Notes: generated by a model from the sequence alone, not told the origin. DNA of 64,000 nucleotides from Kudoa neothunni (GCA_964304625.1 OZ199839.1:1674001-1738000); one strand, 5' to 3'; shown: positions 1 through 15,679, numbered from the stretch's first letter. Numbers and translations: made by a program.

Positions 1-45
1 ATATCGAAAATTTACTGTTTTAATAATTTAACCCGATATTCTTTT

Positions 46-2806
<2,761 letters not shown>

Positions 2807-5323
2807 GATTGATACAAACCACCGTCAAAAAATGCGCTCTAGTTTTCCTGGCGACTATATCCGACATAATCACCGGGAACATATTGGTTGCATTCTCAGA
2901 TTAAATCAATATCCTAACAAATTTGTATTACTTTATGTTTCGTTCATTGGATATTTAAAGATTTCACAATGTTATCTTTATTTGTATATTCTATAGTTAA
3001 TTTCAATTTTTGTAATTTTATTTGATTCTAAACAGGAAACATGAATAATAATTAGATTATTGGAGATTAAAACTAAGTACAATTGTAGTTCATTAAAAAA
3101 TATTTTAGAAGCGTTCATTAGTTACGTACTAGTCATGTATTAACAAAAAATAATAAAATGATAGTTTGGTTTTTTTATTGGAAATATAGTTTGTAATATT
3201 TCAAATTTCTTTATGTGATGTATATAAAAGATTATTTATTTATAGTTATAAATTTGGATTACAATTATAGTTGTTTTTGAAAGACTAATTTCGGTATTTA
3301 AAGATAATAATATCTTTTTATTTAAAACTAAATTAACATCACTACTTAAACTCTCTTTGATTTGATACTTGAGAATTTTACTAACGTTGTACCTTCGCAG
3401 GCGGCTTTATTCGTAGATTCATGATTCATAAAATCTCCACCTTTTTGATATATTTTATTTGTTTATTAATTTAGTTAATTAAACGATTTCACTCATTTCT
3501 AGTAATTGATAATCATTATTGAATAATCAAGGCTGGGTAGAATCATTTGTCATTTCAAGCGTTCCTCAAATGGTTGTGTTCTTCGTTATTTTATAAACCA
3601 ACAAGATTTTATAAGTTTTTGAAATATAAAAAGTGGTTTAATTTATTTCAATATAAATATTATTTAAATTTAAACAAATTTCTTGGCTTGAAGAATATTC
3701 CATATGATAGTCTTTTGTCGTGGGTTTTATACTGTATTATGTGGAATCAAATAATTAGATTTTCTTTTTATCTTTATTTAACAAAATAGGACCCTATACC
3801 CTATATATGATGACGTGGATTTTATATTTAACTGTGAAGAATAAATATAAACTATTATAGAAAAAGAATGAATTTAAAGATAAAAAAAATGATTTATTTA
3901 ATTTACGAAACTATTATTTCAAATTACTTTCAACTTATATGGATTTGAAATGTATTTATTTATTTTCTTTAAGTTAAATAAATTTCATTACGTAATTATA
4001 ACTAATTTTTCTTTAGTTATTAAAAAGATTTTTTGCATAGAATATCTCTGTATATAAGAAAATCATATTTATCTATTTAACTTTTTCAATGTTTTCTATT
4101 AGGTTAATTAAAATAAGAGTAAATATAAATTATTTTGAATGATAATTTATTGATATGGTAATTATTAAAAAATGCATTAAGAAAAGACTAAGAATAATAG
4201 AATCAAATTAAATATTTTAGATGTGTTATCAAAGTTAAATAGTCTAAAATAATATTTGAAAATTTTAGTAACAATGTCAATGTGACTTCTCCTACTCCCA
4301 GCTAGGATAGAGACTCGATCTTGCATCTTTACCGCACATATTTAATGAAAACCATAGTGTAGACATATCTTAAAAATTTATCATGAATCAGATGTCATCT
4401 AACTTCTTGAAGATTATATATGATCGTCATTTGCAATTTTATAAAACAGGAACGAGCCATCCAATCATCTGGAGGGAGGCATTGTAACAATGATCATTAC
4501 CGCAATGTCGGAGGTTTCCAAAGATAATATATCCTGTCTAATGAATTAATTAAACACGAAAATTTATATTTTTTAATATGATCACATTAAAATTTGACTA
4601 AACATTAACTAAAAAATAAACAACTATATTATATTTAAAATATATTCACTATTTTTTAAACCTTATTCTAAGCCATTATAATTGAAATTTTCTTATATTT
4701 ATCGAACGTAAAAATTCACAATCATTCCCTATCGATTTACTTTTTTTACAGAGAACCTCTTGTTCTTTAGAGAAATAAAAATCTATTTATTGATTCATCT
4801 AATTATATGTAAAATATTTAATGATAGTTAGCACATTTTCTATCGAAATTATCGAAATATAGGCATATATTATTCAAAATATGTGGAAATTTTCGCTGAT
4901 ATTTTATCGTTTTCTTACAAAGCTTAAAGTAGAAATCTATCCAGAAGTATTCCCCACATAAAATAATGATTTACGGATATTTTAATGGTCAATCATATTG
5001 AGAACAACGTAGTTTATGGCATCGAAAATCATTCGGAAATTATTTAATAGTTAGATAAAACCTCATTGAGTTGCAATTAATCAATCTAATCTAGTCACCA
5101 ATCAATTGCTACTCTTATGGGTTTATCAATGTGCCATTGTAAATTTTCTAACTGACTTGCGAAAATTTCATGTATGCTTTAGTTAGCGGCAACGTTTTTA
5201 ACCTTTTCGCGCCTAAATTTTTATTTATCGATTGAAAAATATATAAATTTAAATAAGTAATTTTAAATGAAAAACGATGTATATTTTCTTAAAATACATC
5301 CCAACATTTCGTAATAATGGGTA
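2807..5323. other. AT-rich gene-free stretch
   Basis: No exon-like reading frame or protein family is recognisable. The sequence is mostly A/T runs. A slightly GC-richer patch at about 4275-4530 has one sequence matching a pol III B-box on the minus strand near 4310-4320, but there is no complete tRNA fold. It may be an old SINE fragment. Confidence 0.4.
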
Positions 5324-5327
5324 CTAA

Positions 5328-6201
5328 ATGCTGTCCCGTATACTGGACATCCGGCATTAGTGGACCGGCATTTGTGAGCATGATAAAAATCGAAAGAGTT
5401 TGCATAAAGAATAAAAAAAGTTTATAAAATATAAATTACTTTTTATTACAAATATAGAAATAATTCCCACAATTAAAAGACGACATGAAACATTACATTT
5501 CTAACATACTATTTGGGATGTTCTTCCGCAAATTTTGCGTCCTTTTGGAAATGAAGTTACTTCAGGGAAATAAATTACATCATCAAATTTTACTTGATTG
5601 GTAATAAAATATATTTGTTTTGTGGTAATTTTATATTTTCGTCGGTATCGTTTAGAATGAGATTAATATTGGAGCGACCTCGTGTACCAGTTTGTATGGA
5701 TAATTAATTTTTCTATGAATTAACTCACAAATTAAGTATGTAAAGGATAGCAGATCAAAAGTTTTGGTTCTCGTGATATCGCGTATCGATTTGAACCGAC
5801 AACAATCAATTCTAGCAGTTTATCATCGTATAATCTATTAAAATAATCGATGGGATGAGTTAACCCGTCTAACTTTTTAATATTGTCGTTATTGTTGGAT
5901 AAATCTTTTGGAAAACCTACTTTGTTTAAGGAATTTTTCCATTTGGTTCCTGAATTAATTCCGGAATCAATCTCGATCTCAGAATCATCTGATGACACAT
6001 TCTTTTCCTTTCATATTTGATGCTATAGTCATTGGATCGTCGTCAGAATACGTATCTGGTTCAGATATGTCAGTGTCACATATAACAACGATTTCTGAAA
6101 GTTCTTTTCCTTTTCAATCATTATTCGTCCTAATGTCATGATCCATTTGATTGATCCCAATCCAATCCACCTGTGCCGGATGTCCAGTATACGGACGGGG
6201 G
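5328..6201 (-). mobile_element. Decayed piggyBac element with inverted ends
   Basis: Both ends carry the same 21-base inverted repeat, beginning CCGTATACTGGACATCCGG, at 5336-5356 and 6174-6194. The right end abuts TTAA (6202-6205), the piggyBac target, and the left end abuts CTAA (5324-5327), a one-base decay of it. The right end begins TTAACCCCC, as piggyBac ends usually do. Between them, on the minus strand, lies part of the transposase N-terminal region (see the next entry). At 0.87 kb it is an internally deleted relic lacking the catalytic core. Confidence 0.8.
5732..6113 (-). pseudogene. piggyBac transposase N-terminal fragment
   Basis: The open part at 5732-5998 reads an acidic SDDSEIEIDSG segment and then HPIDYFNRLYDDKLLELIV and SNRYA. 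This is the opening of the DDE_Tnp_1_7 (piggyBac) domain, where families typically show a DxF..F.DELLELIV..TNRYA pattern. Upstream, a second frame reads ELSEIVVICDTDISEP and more acidic sequence, so a frame slip separates the two near 6000. The domain stops well before the first catalytic aspartate. It is a dead fragment inside the element with the inverted ends. Confidence 0.75.
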
Positions 6202-6339
6202 TTAAACATTGTATAATTTCAAAAATCATGAGACCGATTCGTTTATAAATCTATTGATTTAATGAAATTAATTATTCACACTATGCTAAGTCATGAACCC
6301 TCTAGTTGTTATGATCAAATTCTTTTGAATGCTCTAATG

Positions 6340-7825
6340 CAGTGTTTCCCTACAGGGGGTGTGAAGAGCCATCATTGGCGGTGCAAGAGTAATTTAAGAA
6401 TAAATTTAAAAATTAATCTTAGTTTATTCACTTTTTATTTTTGTTAGTCCCCGTTTATATCATGTAAGGACGTAATGCATACAATAATATTTCTGGTTGT
6501 TTAGATATCAATCAGTTTCGACTCAAAAATAGTATTTGATAATTTATTTAGTTTATACTGTTTGATTCTACGAAATAGCGCAGTAAGATAATAGTTTATA
6601 TTAAGCCTGTTCAGCCTACAAAATCTAACTATCGCTATTTTCATGTGAAATCGTAACTTTGTTATCTTTCAATATGACATATTTATATGCTTAAGCTGTA
6701 ATTAGGTTGTCAGCATTTTTATCTCCTTAGAAATAATCTATATCCATAAAAATAAAACCACGATGTAATTTTAACCTTGTCTTCTGTCCAAATTTGAGAT
6801 CCATCATATAATTGTGTAGTTTTTATTATGTCACGTTTCAAGTTTTACTTTTGAATTTGTACCTTGCCTCTGATATAAATCTAGGTTAAATTGTTCTTTA
6901 AAGTATAGGTAAAACAAGGATCAAAACATTCATTTACACACATAAATAAATGAACTCCACTTTTAACAATATATATTAGTTATTTTTATTCAAGTATATT
7001 TAGAATGCATACTTTATGAATCTATTGAATTTTTATTAACCCACTGCCTCAAAATTTAGGTTAACATATAATCCAATATAGAACAAGAAAATCGCTAAAT
7101 TTATTCAGCACAAGGTAACATATGAAACAAGCTTATAGACTTCATTGTATACAAATAATAATAAGTATTGTAATTCATTAAACCTCGAAAACGATTTTAT
7201 GTTTCATAGTCCAACAAAATGTCCTGCTCTGAATTACTTATGAAAACGTAGCGAGAGCGAGAGAATCGCCAGATCAAATAAATACTAACTATCAACTGAT
7301 TTTGAAATAATGTTTCTTGTGAACTATATGAATTGGCTTATTTAATTTTCACCTTTAAATACAGAACTTATTAAGCGACCGTATTATTTATAGTTTAGTA
7401 TTACTCTTATTTATTTTTTGCGTCTAATATTGCGGAATAATTTTAACGTAATTTATTAGAATTATTTATTACTTTACATAAAAATGGTGTCTATAAAACA
7501 GGAATGATTAATAACTTCAATCATTGAGTGTTAAGTCATGAGTAGTGAAAAGATAATGTTCATCCTTTTTCAAGTATACATAGTAAATTGAGTTAACAAA
7601 TACAATTTGGGTCTAATTTAGTTTAGAAGTAATTGGGAAAATATAAAGTTCAAATATAAACTAAAATCATAAAAATTATAATTTCAAGACATTTTTCATT
7701 GGTATTATTATTTTCGCATATAAAAAAAATATAATCGGGTCTTGACATTCACATGGAGGGGGGGAGTGTGAAGTGAGCGCTGAAAATAGGATGGGGTGTG
7801 GGTGTAAAATTTGTAGGGAACGCTG
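6340..7825. mobile_element. hAT-type element, ends only
   Basis: The left end CAGTGTTTCCCTACA (6340-6354) is matched in inverted orientation at 7812-7825 (CAGCGTTCCCTACA on the minus strand), with one mismatch and one indel. CAGTGTTTCCC is a common hAT terminus. The flanking 8-mers (CTCTAATG and CCTTAAAA) match only partly, so the target duplication is weak. The 1.5-kb interior shows no readable transposase. It is likely an old non-autonomous copy. Confidence 0.55.
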
Positions 7826-8745
7826 CCTTAAAACATGCTGAAATCAAAGCGTAAAATTTATGCATCCAATACATTCAAGTGAAATCAAAAGGCAAGTCTC
7901 TTTCGAATATGCAGGTATTAATAATTTAATGCATGTAATTAACACATAATAATCTTTGTGAAATATTCCACAATGTAATACATAAATAAAAAACATTATT
8001 ACTGATTTCTCTTTCTAATATAAAATTTTGTTTTAAATATAACGAATAATAGGAAAATGTTATTTTATTTTAAGGAACTTATTATTATTTTCCATAAGAT
8101 ACCGGATGAAATAATAACTTTTAAAGTTATCCGTATGTTGAAAATTAAACTTGATTGTATCAAGGTAAATTTTGATATATTTTTGGACGAGTAGAAGAAT
8201 ATTTTTTATTGTTTTTTTTTTCTGTTTGTAGATAATTAAATGATAAGAAATTCCATTATTGTTGGCGTCAAACTTATGAATTGAAAAATGAACTCTATCA
8301 TCAATATTTTATTTATTAGATTTATCAGGTTGGTCGTCCTGAATTAAATTAGTTGTATTCATTGATTTTATTATTTCGTCTGAATTCTTCGATCACAGGT
8401 CTCGATTAAGCATACAAATGTGTATAAATAATAAAGTTTGTCGATATAATATCTATAGATTAGCTGGACAACATTATTTTTAATCACAATGAAACATATA
8501 TGAACTTAAAAAATATTGATTCTATTATATTTTACAATAACGTTGTCTAGGCCAACTTGTTCAATTAAACTATCAAATCAGAGAAACTATCCAAAAGCTG
8601 GGTTAATAATACGAACTGAACTTTATAATTATCTTTGTATTTCCTCCTCACATTTCAGATATGAGATTTTTGATTTCTTGATAAGATAACCTTGTATATA
8701 ATAAATAGAAAAGATTTGTCAATTTTAGGAAGAAAAATTTTCAGT
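7826..8745. other. AT-rich spacer before the saposin-like gene
   Basis: No gene or repeat structure is recognised. The stretch carries long A/T runs. The upstream region of the next gene presumably lies in its right part, but no specific promoter element stands out. Confidence 0.4.
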
Positions 8746-9708
8746 ATGTTAAGAATGATCGCCGCATTGATTCTTTTATTTTGTACGTCTTTGTTTGGGT
8801 ATAGTAATATAGAGTATTTAGGTTCAATTTTAAATAAAATTGAATCAAGTATTACAGGTCGTGATTCCCAAGTAATAATATTTCATTGAATATATATTAT
8901 TTCATTTTTTAGGAAAATTATCGTCTCCATTATAATGACCTCAATGAAGAATCTAAATCCAGACTAATAAGTTACGTCCGGGATTTTACAGCATTCTATA
9001 ACGAAACAATTGGATTCAGAGTCAATTATAACTTAAATATTGAATCTTATATAATTTCATAGGAAGTATATACTTCACAAACGCAGTGGGTGATTGATCA
9101 ATTCGTCAATAACATAAGAATTCACGATTATTACTGTGAGAATCGGGGAAACTGTACTAATAAAAGAGGTAAATATGTAGAATTAACTTTTTCTCTTTTT
9201 TTAGATATATTAATAATTATTAAATGACTCTGTAAGATTTATAAATTTATTTATTATAAAAAATACTTCATTTTAATAAAATCTATTGATACTTATTTTA
9301 AAAAATATTTTTAGTTAATCTAACGGAAGAAGAAATCAAGTGTGCAGGATGTGCAGTAATAACAGTCTATTATTTAGAATTCTTAGTTTTAAGAATCATA
9401 GTGCTTGAGCAAAGTTTTAAAGTTCTATAACGGAAATAACGTGTCCAAAGATATTTTATTGATTAAATGTATGAGGGGCTCCAATGGAATTTGGGAAAGA
9501 AGATTGGTAGTCAATTTTTAAAATAATACATATCCATATTTTTGCACTTTTCTAGTGTTTTAATTTCAGTTTATCAATCGCCGGTATCTATCATCATTTG
9601 AATATTGACAACGATTACACATTCTATTGCAATGGTGTGCTATGCAATAGCGATATCTTGCATCATCTAACATTTATTCATGAACTCCATCCTTCTCAAA
9701 TTACAAGG
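8746..9708 (+). CDS. Secreted saposin B-like protein, multi-exon, 3' end open
   Basis: The chosen ATG (8746) opens a signal peptide, MLRMIAALILLFCTSLFG. An in-frame ATG at 8692 would bury it. Joining GT-AG exons keeps one frame throughout: donors after SITGRDSQ, after ETIGFR, after NCTNKR, after KCAGCA and after WERRL. The joined protein contains KCAGCACL, LIKCMRG, RRLCFNF and YCNGVLC. Six main cysteines (CxxC, C, C, C....C) are spaced as in a saposin B domain of about 80 residues. A short C-rich segment, YYCENRGNC, precedes it, and potential N-glycosylation sites are present (YNETI, VNLTE). Saposin domains bind lipids in lysosomes or extracellular fluid. Here they could be free-standing or the N-terminal part of a lipid hydrolase. 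The last exon seen ends at a donor near 9708, so the C-terminus lies further right. The function itself is not shown. Confidence 0.55.
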
Positions 9709-10727
9709 TAAAACCATTACCACAAATATAATAACAACATATTACCGTAGGGATATCAATAGAAACTAAAGCCAGCTATTCTCAAATATTTAAATTGATC
9801 TTACGTGGCAATCTAAATTTTTGAGCTTCCGCCCATTTAAGGTCACATTTTTCGCATAAATCAAAATTAGAAAAATCATATTTAGTTTATTCATAATGCT
9901 GTTTTCTTTTATTAGCGGAAGAAATTAATTTTTTGATTAAAACATGTTTTTTTATTCTCACAATGGCATAAATTTGCTTAAGGTCGCATTTATTATTCAA
10001 AGCAAATCAGTTTTTCTCAACTTAATACTAATATCATATCTCCAAGAGATAGAAAGTCCACTGTGATATGGATCAATGCAAAGAAAAGTTTCAAATGTGA
10101 TCACATTATTTATCTTTTTAATGCTGATGTGATCATTAATTGAATTTATACCATAAAATCTTATACTAAGGTCTTTACAAATAACTATAATTTTTAATAA
10201 CTTAATTAAATTTAGTATATATCAATCTTTCCGTTTTTAATTGAACTAAATAAAATCTGGAACAAGCGTCATTATAAAATTTAATAAAATGTGATCAGAA
10301 TGTCAAAAAAGTAGGTTTTAAAATATCATATGTCAGGGTATTTAAAATTACAAAACAGCTGTAATTGAGTAATAATTTTAACAATATTAACAAAAATTTA
10401 AAAAAAAATCTATTAATTTTAGAATTGGAAAAATTATAAAACTCCTTATGTAGTAATAGATCGTATATTCTTAAGCTTAAATTTGTTACTGTTTTCTATT
10501 TATTCATTCTGGCCATCATAGTTAATCATTAATGCATGGGGCCATAGACGCTCATGGAGTCCACCTGAATTAGATTTGATCATTATGTGGATAATCCCCT
10601 AATCCCAATCAAAGTTCACTGTTGGTCTAATATTCAAGAAAGTTAAAAATCAAAACTAAAATAATGAGAATAATTAAAGTTATGATCACAATTTAAACAT
10701 CTGAAGGTCTTGGTTGAATATTTACAG

Positions 10728-11156
10728 CTTATACAATTCCGCCAATGATGACGAACATGCTTGTTTCAATGTATTGTGGTAATGGGACAGATAAAACAGT
10801 AAATTTGTTATTGCCGTTGCTCTAATATATTTCAGAACAATATTTGTCAAATTTATATTGAACGCCTTAGAGCTGTTTTGAATGAACTTTTTGGATTTAT
10901 AAATTTCCTCTCTTGTTCATGTTTGATCAATAATGTAAACAGCTGGGTGGGGAATTTCCGGAGTCGGTTATATTTTTTGTTATCAAAATATGTAGAAATT
11001 TTTCGGCATAATCTACAAAGGTGTCGAATGTTGACATATCTGAAATTTGGCAAACGGCCATCATCTACATTTTTTCAACGAATACATAGAGACATACTTG
11101 TCCAACGTAGCGAACCTGCATTGTTTTCAAGAAATCCAGGAAAGATTCCGTTATAG
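10728..11156 (+). CDS. Possible 3' exons of the saposin-like gene
   Basis: About 1 kb beyond the last clear saposin exon, an acceptor-like TTTACAG is followed by LYNSANDDEHACFN. After a second short intron-like gap comes an open frame beginning NNICQIYIERLRAVLNELF and running to a TAG at 11154-11156. The frame is unusually long for such AT-rich DNA and contains cysteines. I cannot match it to a family. Another overlapping frame is open to 11316, so decayed transposon sequence is an alternative. Linkage to the upstream gene is inference only. Confidence 0.22.
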
Positions 11157-12029
11157 CGTACAGCGTAATAGTAAGGATTTATGTTTGAAAAACGATATTT
11201 TGAAGATAGAATTGAAAAAAATTTATAGATTCTGGAAACGTGAAATTAGACAAAAACATTATGATAACCGAACAACGAGAATATTCAATCACCGATTTAT
11301 TCAATATGAATTCTGATGGACTATAAGTTTAACATTTATTAATTGTGCCAATTATCAATTTTGATCCTCATTTTAAATATTCAGAAAATTTTTAAGATGT
11401 AAAATGATTGTTTAATGCGTTATTTCAGCCTGAATCTTCCAGATGGTGCGCCAAATTAACGACACAAATATTTCCTATCTTTCTTGATGAAATTAATAAA
11501 AAATTATAATTTAAATATCGGAAAATGATTATATTTCCAAACAAAAATTTTTTCTGCGAAATGTTGAATTTGCTTGTATAACGTTGGTATTTTTTCCAAA
11601 AACACAAGAAATGTACTTCAACTCCTCGATCAACGCAGAGCGTATCATTAATTCTTTGAAGACCAATCACAAAAAATGAATTTACTCATATTAATATGGA
11701 AAACTTTTAATTTTAAAACCTTACAAAACGTTTGGAGAAAAATGATTCAATTTAATAGGTGGTTTGAATGGTTTAATCATGAGACGAGCTCTAAAAGCCA
11801 ATGGGGGCCTATTAACCAATTTAGTTACGATTTTTTAATTGAAGTAAAATTTGTGTACAAATAATATATTTTGTTATAATTAGTAATGATAACTAAAACT
11901 TGTTATTATTAACGGTGAAAACTTAATTTAATTTAAATTTTGAAAAGGAAACCGTAACCCTTAATGCAGTTCCCAACATTTTTTCACACTCCATCGTTGG
12001 AGCTAGGAAATTTTGGAATATTTAATGCA
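11157..12029. other. Spacer with short unassigned open frames
   Basis: Short open frames at 11425-11670 (minus) and 11676-11864 (plus) have no recognisable motifs. At about 11967 the sequence CAGTTCCCAACATTTTTT resembles a hAT terminus, but I found no partner end, so no element is called. Confidence 0.3.
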
Positions 12030-12566
12030 CCGCTCTGGTAGGATGCAGAAAATCCTGAGTTTTGGTGGGACACGGATAATGATGAGATTATTGGGCAGTG
12101 TGACGCACTTCGAAGTCACTATCGCGATGCCGAGTACAGATAGCACATCGATGTGACACTCAGACTCAGAACCATGAGGTAATGAATTCGAATTCGCCGG
12201 TGGTCAGACTACTGCTTCCGTGTCGTTGGGTCACTATCCCATATTTGGGAGCTGTGGTTAAAGTGTACGCTCGCTGTGGAATGAGGTGTAGTAGCAGCCG
12301 AATTCGCATGAATAGGAGTTTGAATCTTCGGAACCCCTCGAACGGCAAGTAATTTGCAGCCCTTAAAGGGATAGGGTTTGGGGTGGTGATCGCCATGTGA
12401 AGAGGATGTTTAGTGGATTAAAGTCCCACATTACCGCATAAAGATAAGGGGCGGGGTTTCATGTTACGTCCTGCGGTGCCTAAAGCGTTAATGGAAGAGG
12501 TCTGACAAACCAGAATTCCACAATCCAATAAATTGCGCCAGGGGTTTTACCTTGAAAACAAAAAAA
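12030..12566 (+). repeat. GC-richer island with A-rich 3' tail, probable retroposon
   Basis: About 500 bases here have clearly higher GC content and many CpG dinucleotides compared with all neighbours. The island ends in an A-rich tail (about 12556-12569), as retroposed sequence would. No long coding frame is seen, and I do not recognise the family. A 5'-truncated LINE, a SINE or a retroposed transcript are all possible; foreign DNA is less likely because the tail and flanks merge smoothly. Confidence 0.4.
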
Positions 12567-12569
12567 ACT

Positions 12570-13764
12570 ATCGCGATTTTCAATATCGCCTATTTTTAAT
12601 TGACGATTGAAATTATAAAAAAATATAAAAAACAATGACTAATTATTTAAAAATTAATAATACTATTTAATGTTCCTTCATCCAAATAGAATCAGAATGG
12701 TTTGAATCTCAATCATGTTTCATTTAGAACTGTATAACCCCATTTTTGATTAAACCTACCATAATATTGATTAATATTATATTAATATTATTTATTTTCC
12801 GTTTATTAGTCTTGTATACACGAAAGTTTAGTTTAATGCGAGTAAGGTTACAACGAATTTCACATAACGCTGCTTATGACGGAATGAAGAACTAAATATG
12901 TTAATTTTTAAGGTCTATCAATAAATTAAGTTAGATCTGATTGGATACATTTTAATTTTGGTGAGAAAAGAAATATATATTAATTTCTTTCCAGTTTTAA
13001 CGTTATAAGGATATTTATTAAAATTTATAAACATTATAGGTTAAAAATCAATACTTTGGAAGAGGATGGGGAACAGATCTTTTTTTTCAAGAAAAAGTGA
13101 GTGCGATAGAGAAAAGATTGCGAAACATTACCTTATTAAATAAAGATTTAAATGTAAAATTCAATTCATCACATGCAACATGTGCAACGATTTTCAAATT
13201 CCATCATTGGGGCGTAAAGTATAATTTGTAACAATAAAATACGTGAACGAATGATCATTGCAACTTTGCAAATGAAAGATGCAAACTGACTGATAATATA
13301 CAATCAGTCGTCTTTCATTAATCTTAAAACTGTACCAAAATATGTATTCCTTAGTACTATTACACTAACCAAATGTATGAGACTCTCAATTTTTCCATAT
13401 TCATAAACATTTATCTCGCATTTATATTCAATAAAATTAACTTTTTACTTATTTAAATGACCAATTTGTTATATTATCGATAAATCATAAATAAATATTA
13501 ATTCTATTTGTAATAGATATTGGAAAATATTTAGTTATATATTTATTTTATTTATGATGACATAAAGTATGGAAAAGTTTCTCAAAACCGTTAAAAAATA
13601 AAAGAGATAAAAAATCAATAATTAAAGGAATAATGGGTGTCAACCTCAACGTATTAGGTATTGGTTAGCTAGGAGTTCAACAAATAAACAATTATAATTC
13701 AATTACTCTCATATAATTATATTACCCTTAATTCATGAAAATTTATAAAAATTAAAATTTTAAG
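12570..13764. other. AT-rich gene-free stretch
   Basis: No exon, RNA gene or paired repeat ends were identified. The sequence is largely A/T with short homopolymer runs. Confidence 0.4.
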
Positions 13765-13768
13765 TTAT

Positions 13769-15679
13769 CCTTCTGCGCGCCTCAAAATTTACTATACACA
13801 TTATGCTTTTTGGAGTCTATTTGACCCCACGTTTTTATTTCGTCATTAAAGGCGGAAATTATTTTTAAGCTCATATGTCAATTTGGAAAAAATTCTATCG
13901 ATGAATTTAGACACTATTGTAAAAACATGACATAACGACTATATACGAGAGGGATTAATATGCCAACAGTAGAATTAAATGTGTATTAAAGTTGGTTCGT
14001 TCCAGTCTTATGTAATAATCATTGTTTTTTATTCACAAAATAAATTGATTTCAACATGCTATTGATGGTTTAATATATATCATTTGTAAGCGTGCTGAAT
14101 GGTTTTTTATAAAATATAGCAGAAATTCTAATGATACTGTTAATTGTTTACGCATATTATTAATTCGGCTTTTCGTTCGAAACGCATCCTATTATTATCC
14201 ATAAAAATAGACATATTAAATTAACAAATTTGATACAATTGATTAATGGTTCAAACGAATCTGAAGATGTTTACGACAACACAAATTTCATTCGATATTT
14301 ACTTTACGTTAGCTAAGATAAAATAACAGAAAAGCACAATCATAACACATTAAATGTTATTTTCTTTTGATAAATCAACTCCGAGAAACTGAGAGATTTT
14401 TACAACAAGGCCCTAAACAAAGAATGTTCGAATTCGTTGTTTTTCGATCATTGTTTTTAGGTATGACACAAAATATAAAACAACATTTTCTCTAAAAAAT
14501 TTAGCTTGTTGGTTATTATGTTTACCCAGAGAGACAGAAGTATTACGGTAAAAGGTATTTGGTGTGTTAACAAACCAGAATAATTTGATTCTATAGACTG
14601 TCGGTGTATAAGGCGTGTATTGTGTGGAAGGATATTTCCTTCTAAAAGCAATCAACTGTTCATCAGCTGTTAAATTTTCGCAGGGTATTAGGCAAATAGG
14701 AAGAATTTGTTCACACTTATCGAATATTTCTCGAAGTTGGCAAAAGTCATCAGTTTGTTATTTCGGTTGAGTTTGCATAATAACCAAAAGGAAGAGTCCT
14801 CATAATTTCAATCAATTTTCTCAAAAGCATGACATTTTGAAATATTTCTCGATTTTTATCTTTATTTCAAAAAATTTTCAAATATCCCAATTGAGATTTC
14901 AATATTATCATATAAATCAATACACCTATGTAGGCCCAAAATGTTTGATTCAAAAACTATTTCCAGCAACAACTGTAATGATATAGACCAAATGTATTTG
15001 TATTCCATATTAAGGTTTCATAAACGCCACCACGAAAATGTATATCAGGGCATTTCGCAAATTCCTGTATTCTACGAGTTAAACAAGTGGTAACACCAGG
15101 GGTAGCGTTCATAATATTTTCTTTGCACACTTTGAGGTTTTTATAATTTCAGTGGAACACATTACGCCATTTTTGTAGGAATATATATTAGGAGAGTCAA
15201 CATCACTATCATAGAATTCGAAATGTTCTGAAAAGTTGTGATTACATTGTAATATATTAATGGATTTGTTGTCATCGCTTTCGTAATTTTCATAGTTTAT
15301 ACATCCGTGGAGCTCGTATTTCTAGAGATGTGCTCGGTATTTCTAGCAGAATATTGCCGATACTTGATTACTTATTTTCTCTTAATTTGTACGATAGAAT
15401 CTGCTGCTTTAATTTTGACACGATGTATAAAATAATTTTTACCATTGTTTAAGCTTATAAAATTATGAGGTCTAATAGACCCAAAAAAGCATCAAGTGGG
15501 CTAAAGTATATTTATTTCCCTAATAACTTAAATATTTTTAAAAAATAACTGAATATAAAATTTATGTGTATATTTTAGGAGAATACACGGGATATAAATC
15601 GTGTTTGATTCCAACAAGTGCAACAATTTCTTATCACAAAATGTTTTGGGGTCTATCAGACCCCAAAATGCTCAGAAGG
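13769..15679 (-). mobile_element. Decayed piggyBac element with palindromic subterminal repeats
   Basis: The outer ends match in inverted orientation: CCTTCTGCGC at 13769-13778 and CCTTCTGAGC (minus strand) at 15670-15679. They abut TTAT (13765-13768) and TTGA (15680-15683), both one base from TTAA. Further in, a 27-base motif starting ATGCTTTTTGGAGTCTATTT at 13803-13829 recurs inverted at 15466-15492. Near the right end a perfect hairpin, TTTTGGGGTC-TATCA-GACCCCAAAA, occupies 15644-15668. These GGTCTATNNGACC motifs are likely transposase binding sites. The interior holds a transposase fragment on the minus strand. The element is about 1.9 kb and heavily decayed. Confidence 0.75.
14413..14770 (-). 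pseudogene. piggyBac transposase fragment around first catalytic Asp
   Basis: The minus-strand frames read FCQLREIFDKCEQILPICLI, then ENLTADEQLIAFRRKYPSTQ and YRIKLFWFVNT. These align with the piggyBac pattern of a ..F...C...Y.PGENLTIDEQLVPFRGRC..QY....P.KYGIK segment, and the D in ADEQL is the first of the three catalytic aspartates. The N-terminal part and everything beyond NTFYRNTSVSLGK are lost or unreadable. It belongs to the inverted-repeat element at 13769-15679. Confidence 0.75.

Noticed and set aside
4300-4330. B-box-like sequence suggesting a tRNA or SINE on the minus strand
   Set aside because: No matching A-box at the right distance and no cloverleaf could be drawn.
10853-11053. 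Minus-strand open frame with several cysteines
   Set aside because: It overlaps a longer plus-strand frame that continues splice-compatible sequence, and shows no family pattern.
11967-11990. hAT-like left terminus bounding the GC-rich island
   Set aside because: No matching right end or target duplication was found, and the island's A-rich tail fits retroposition better.
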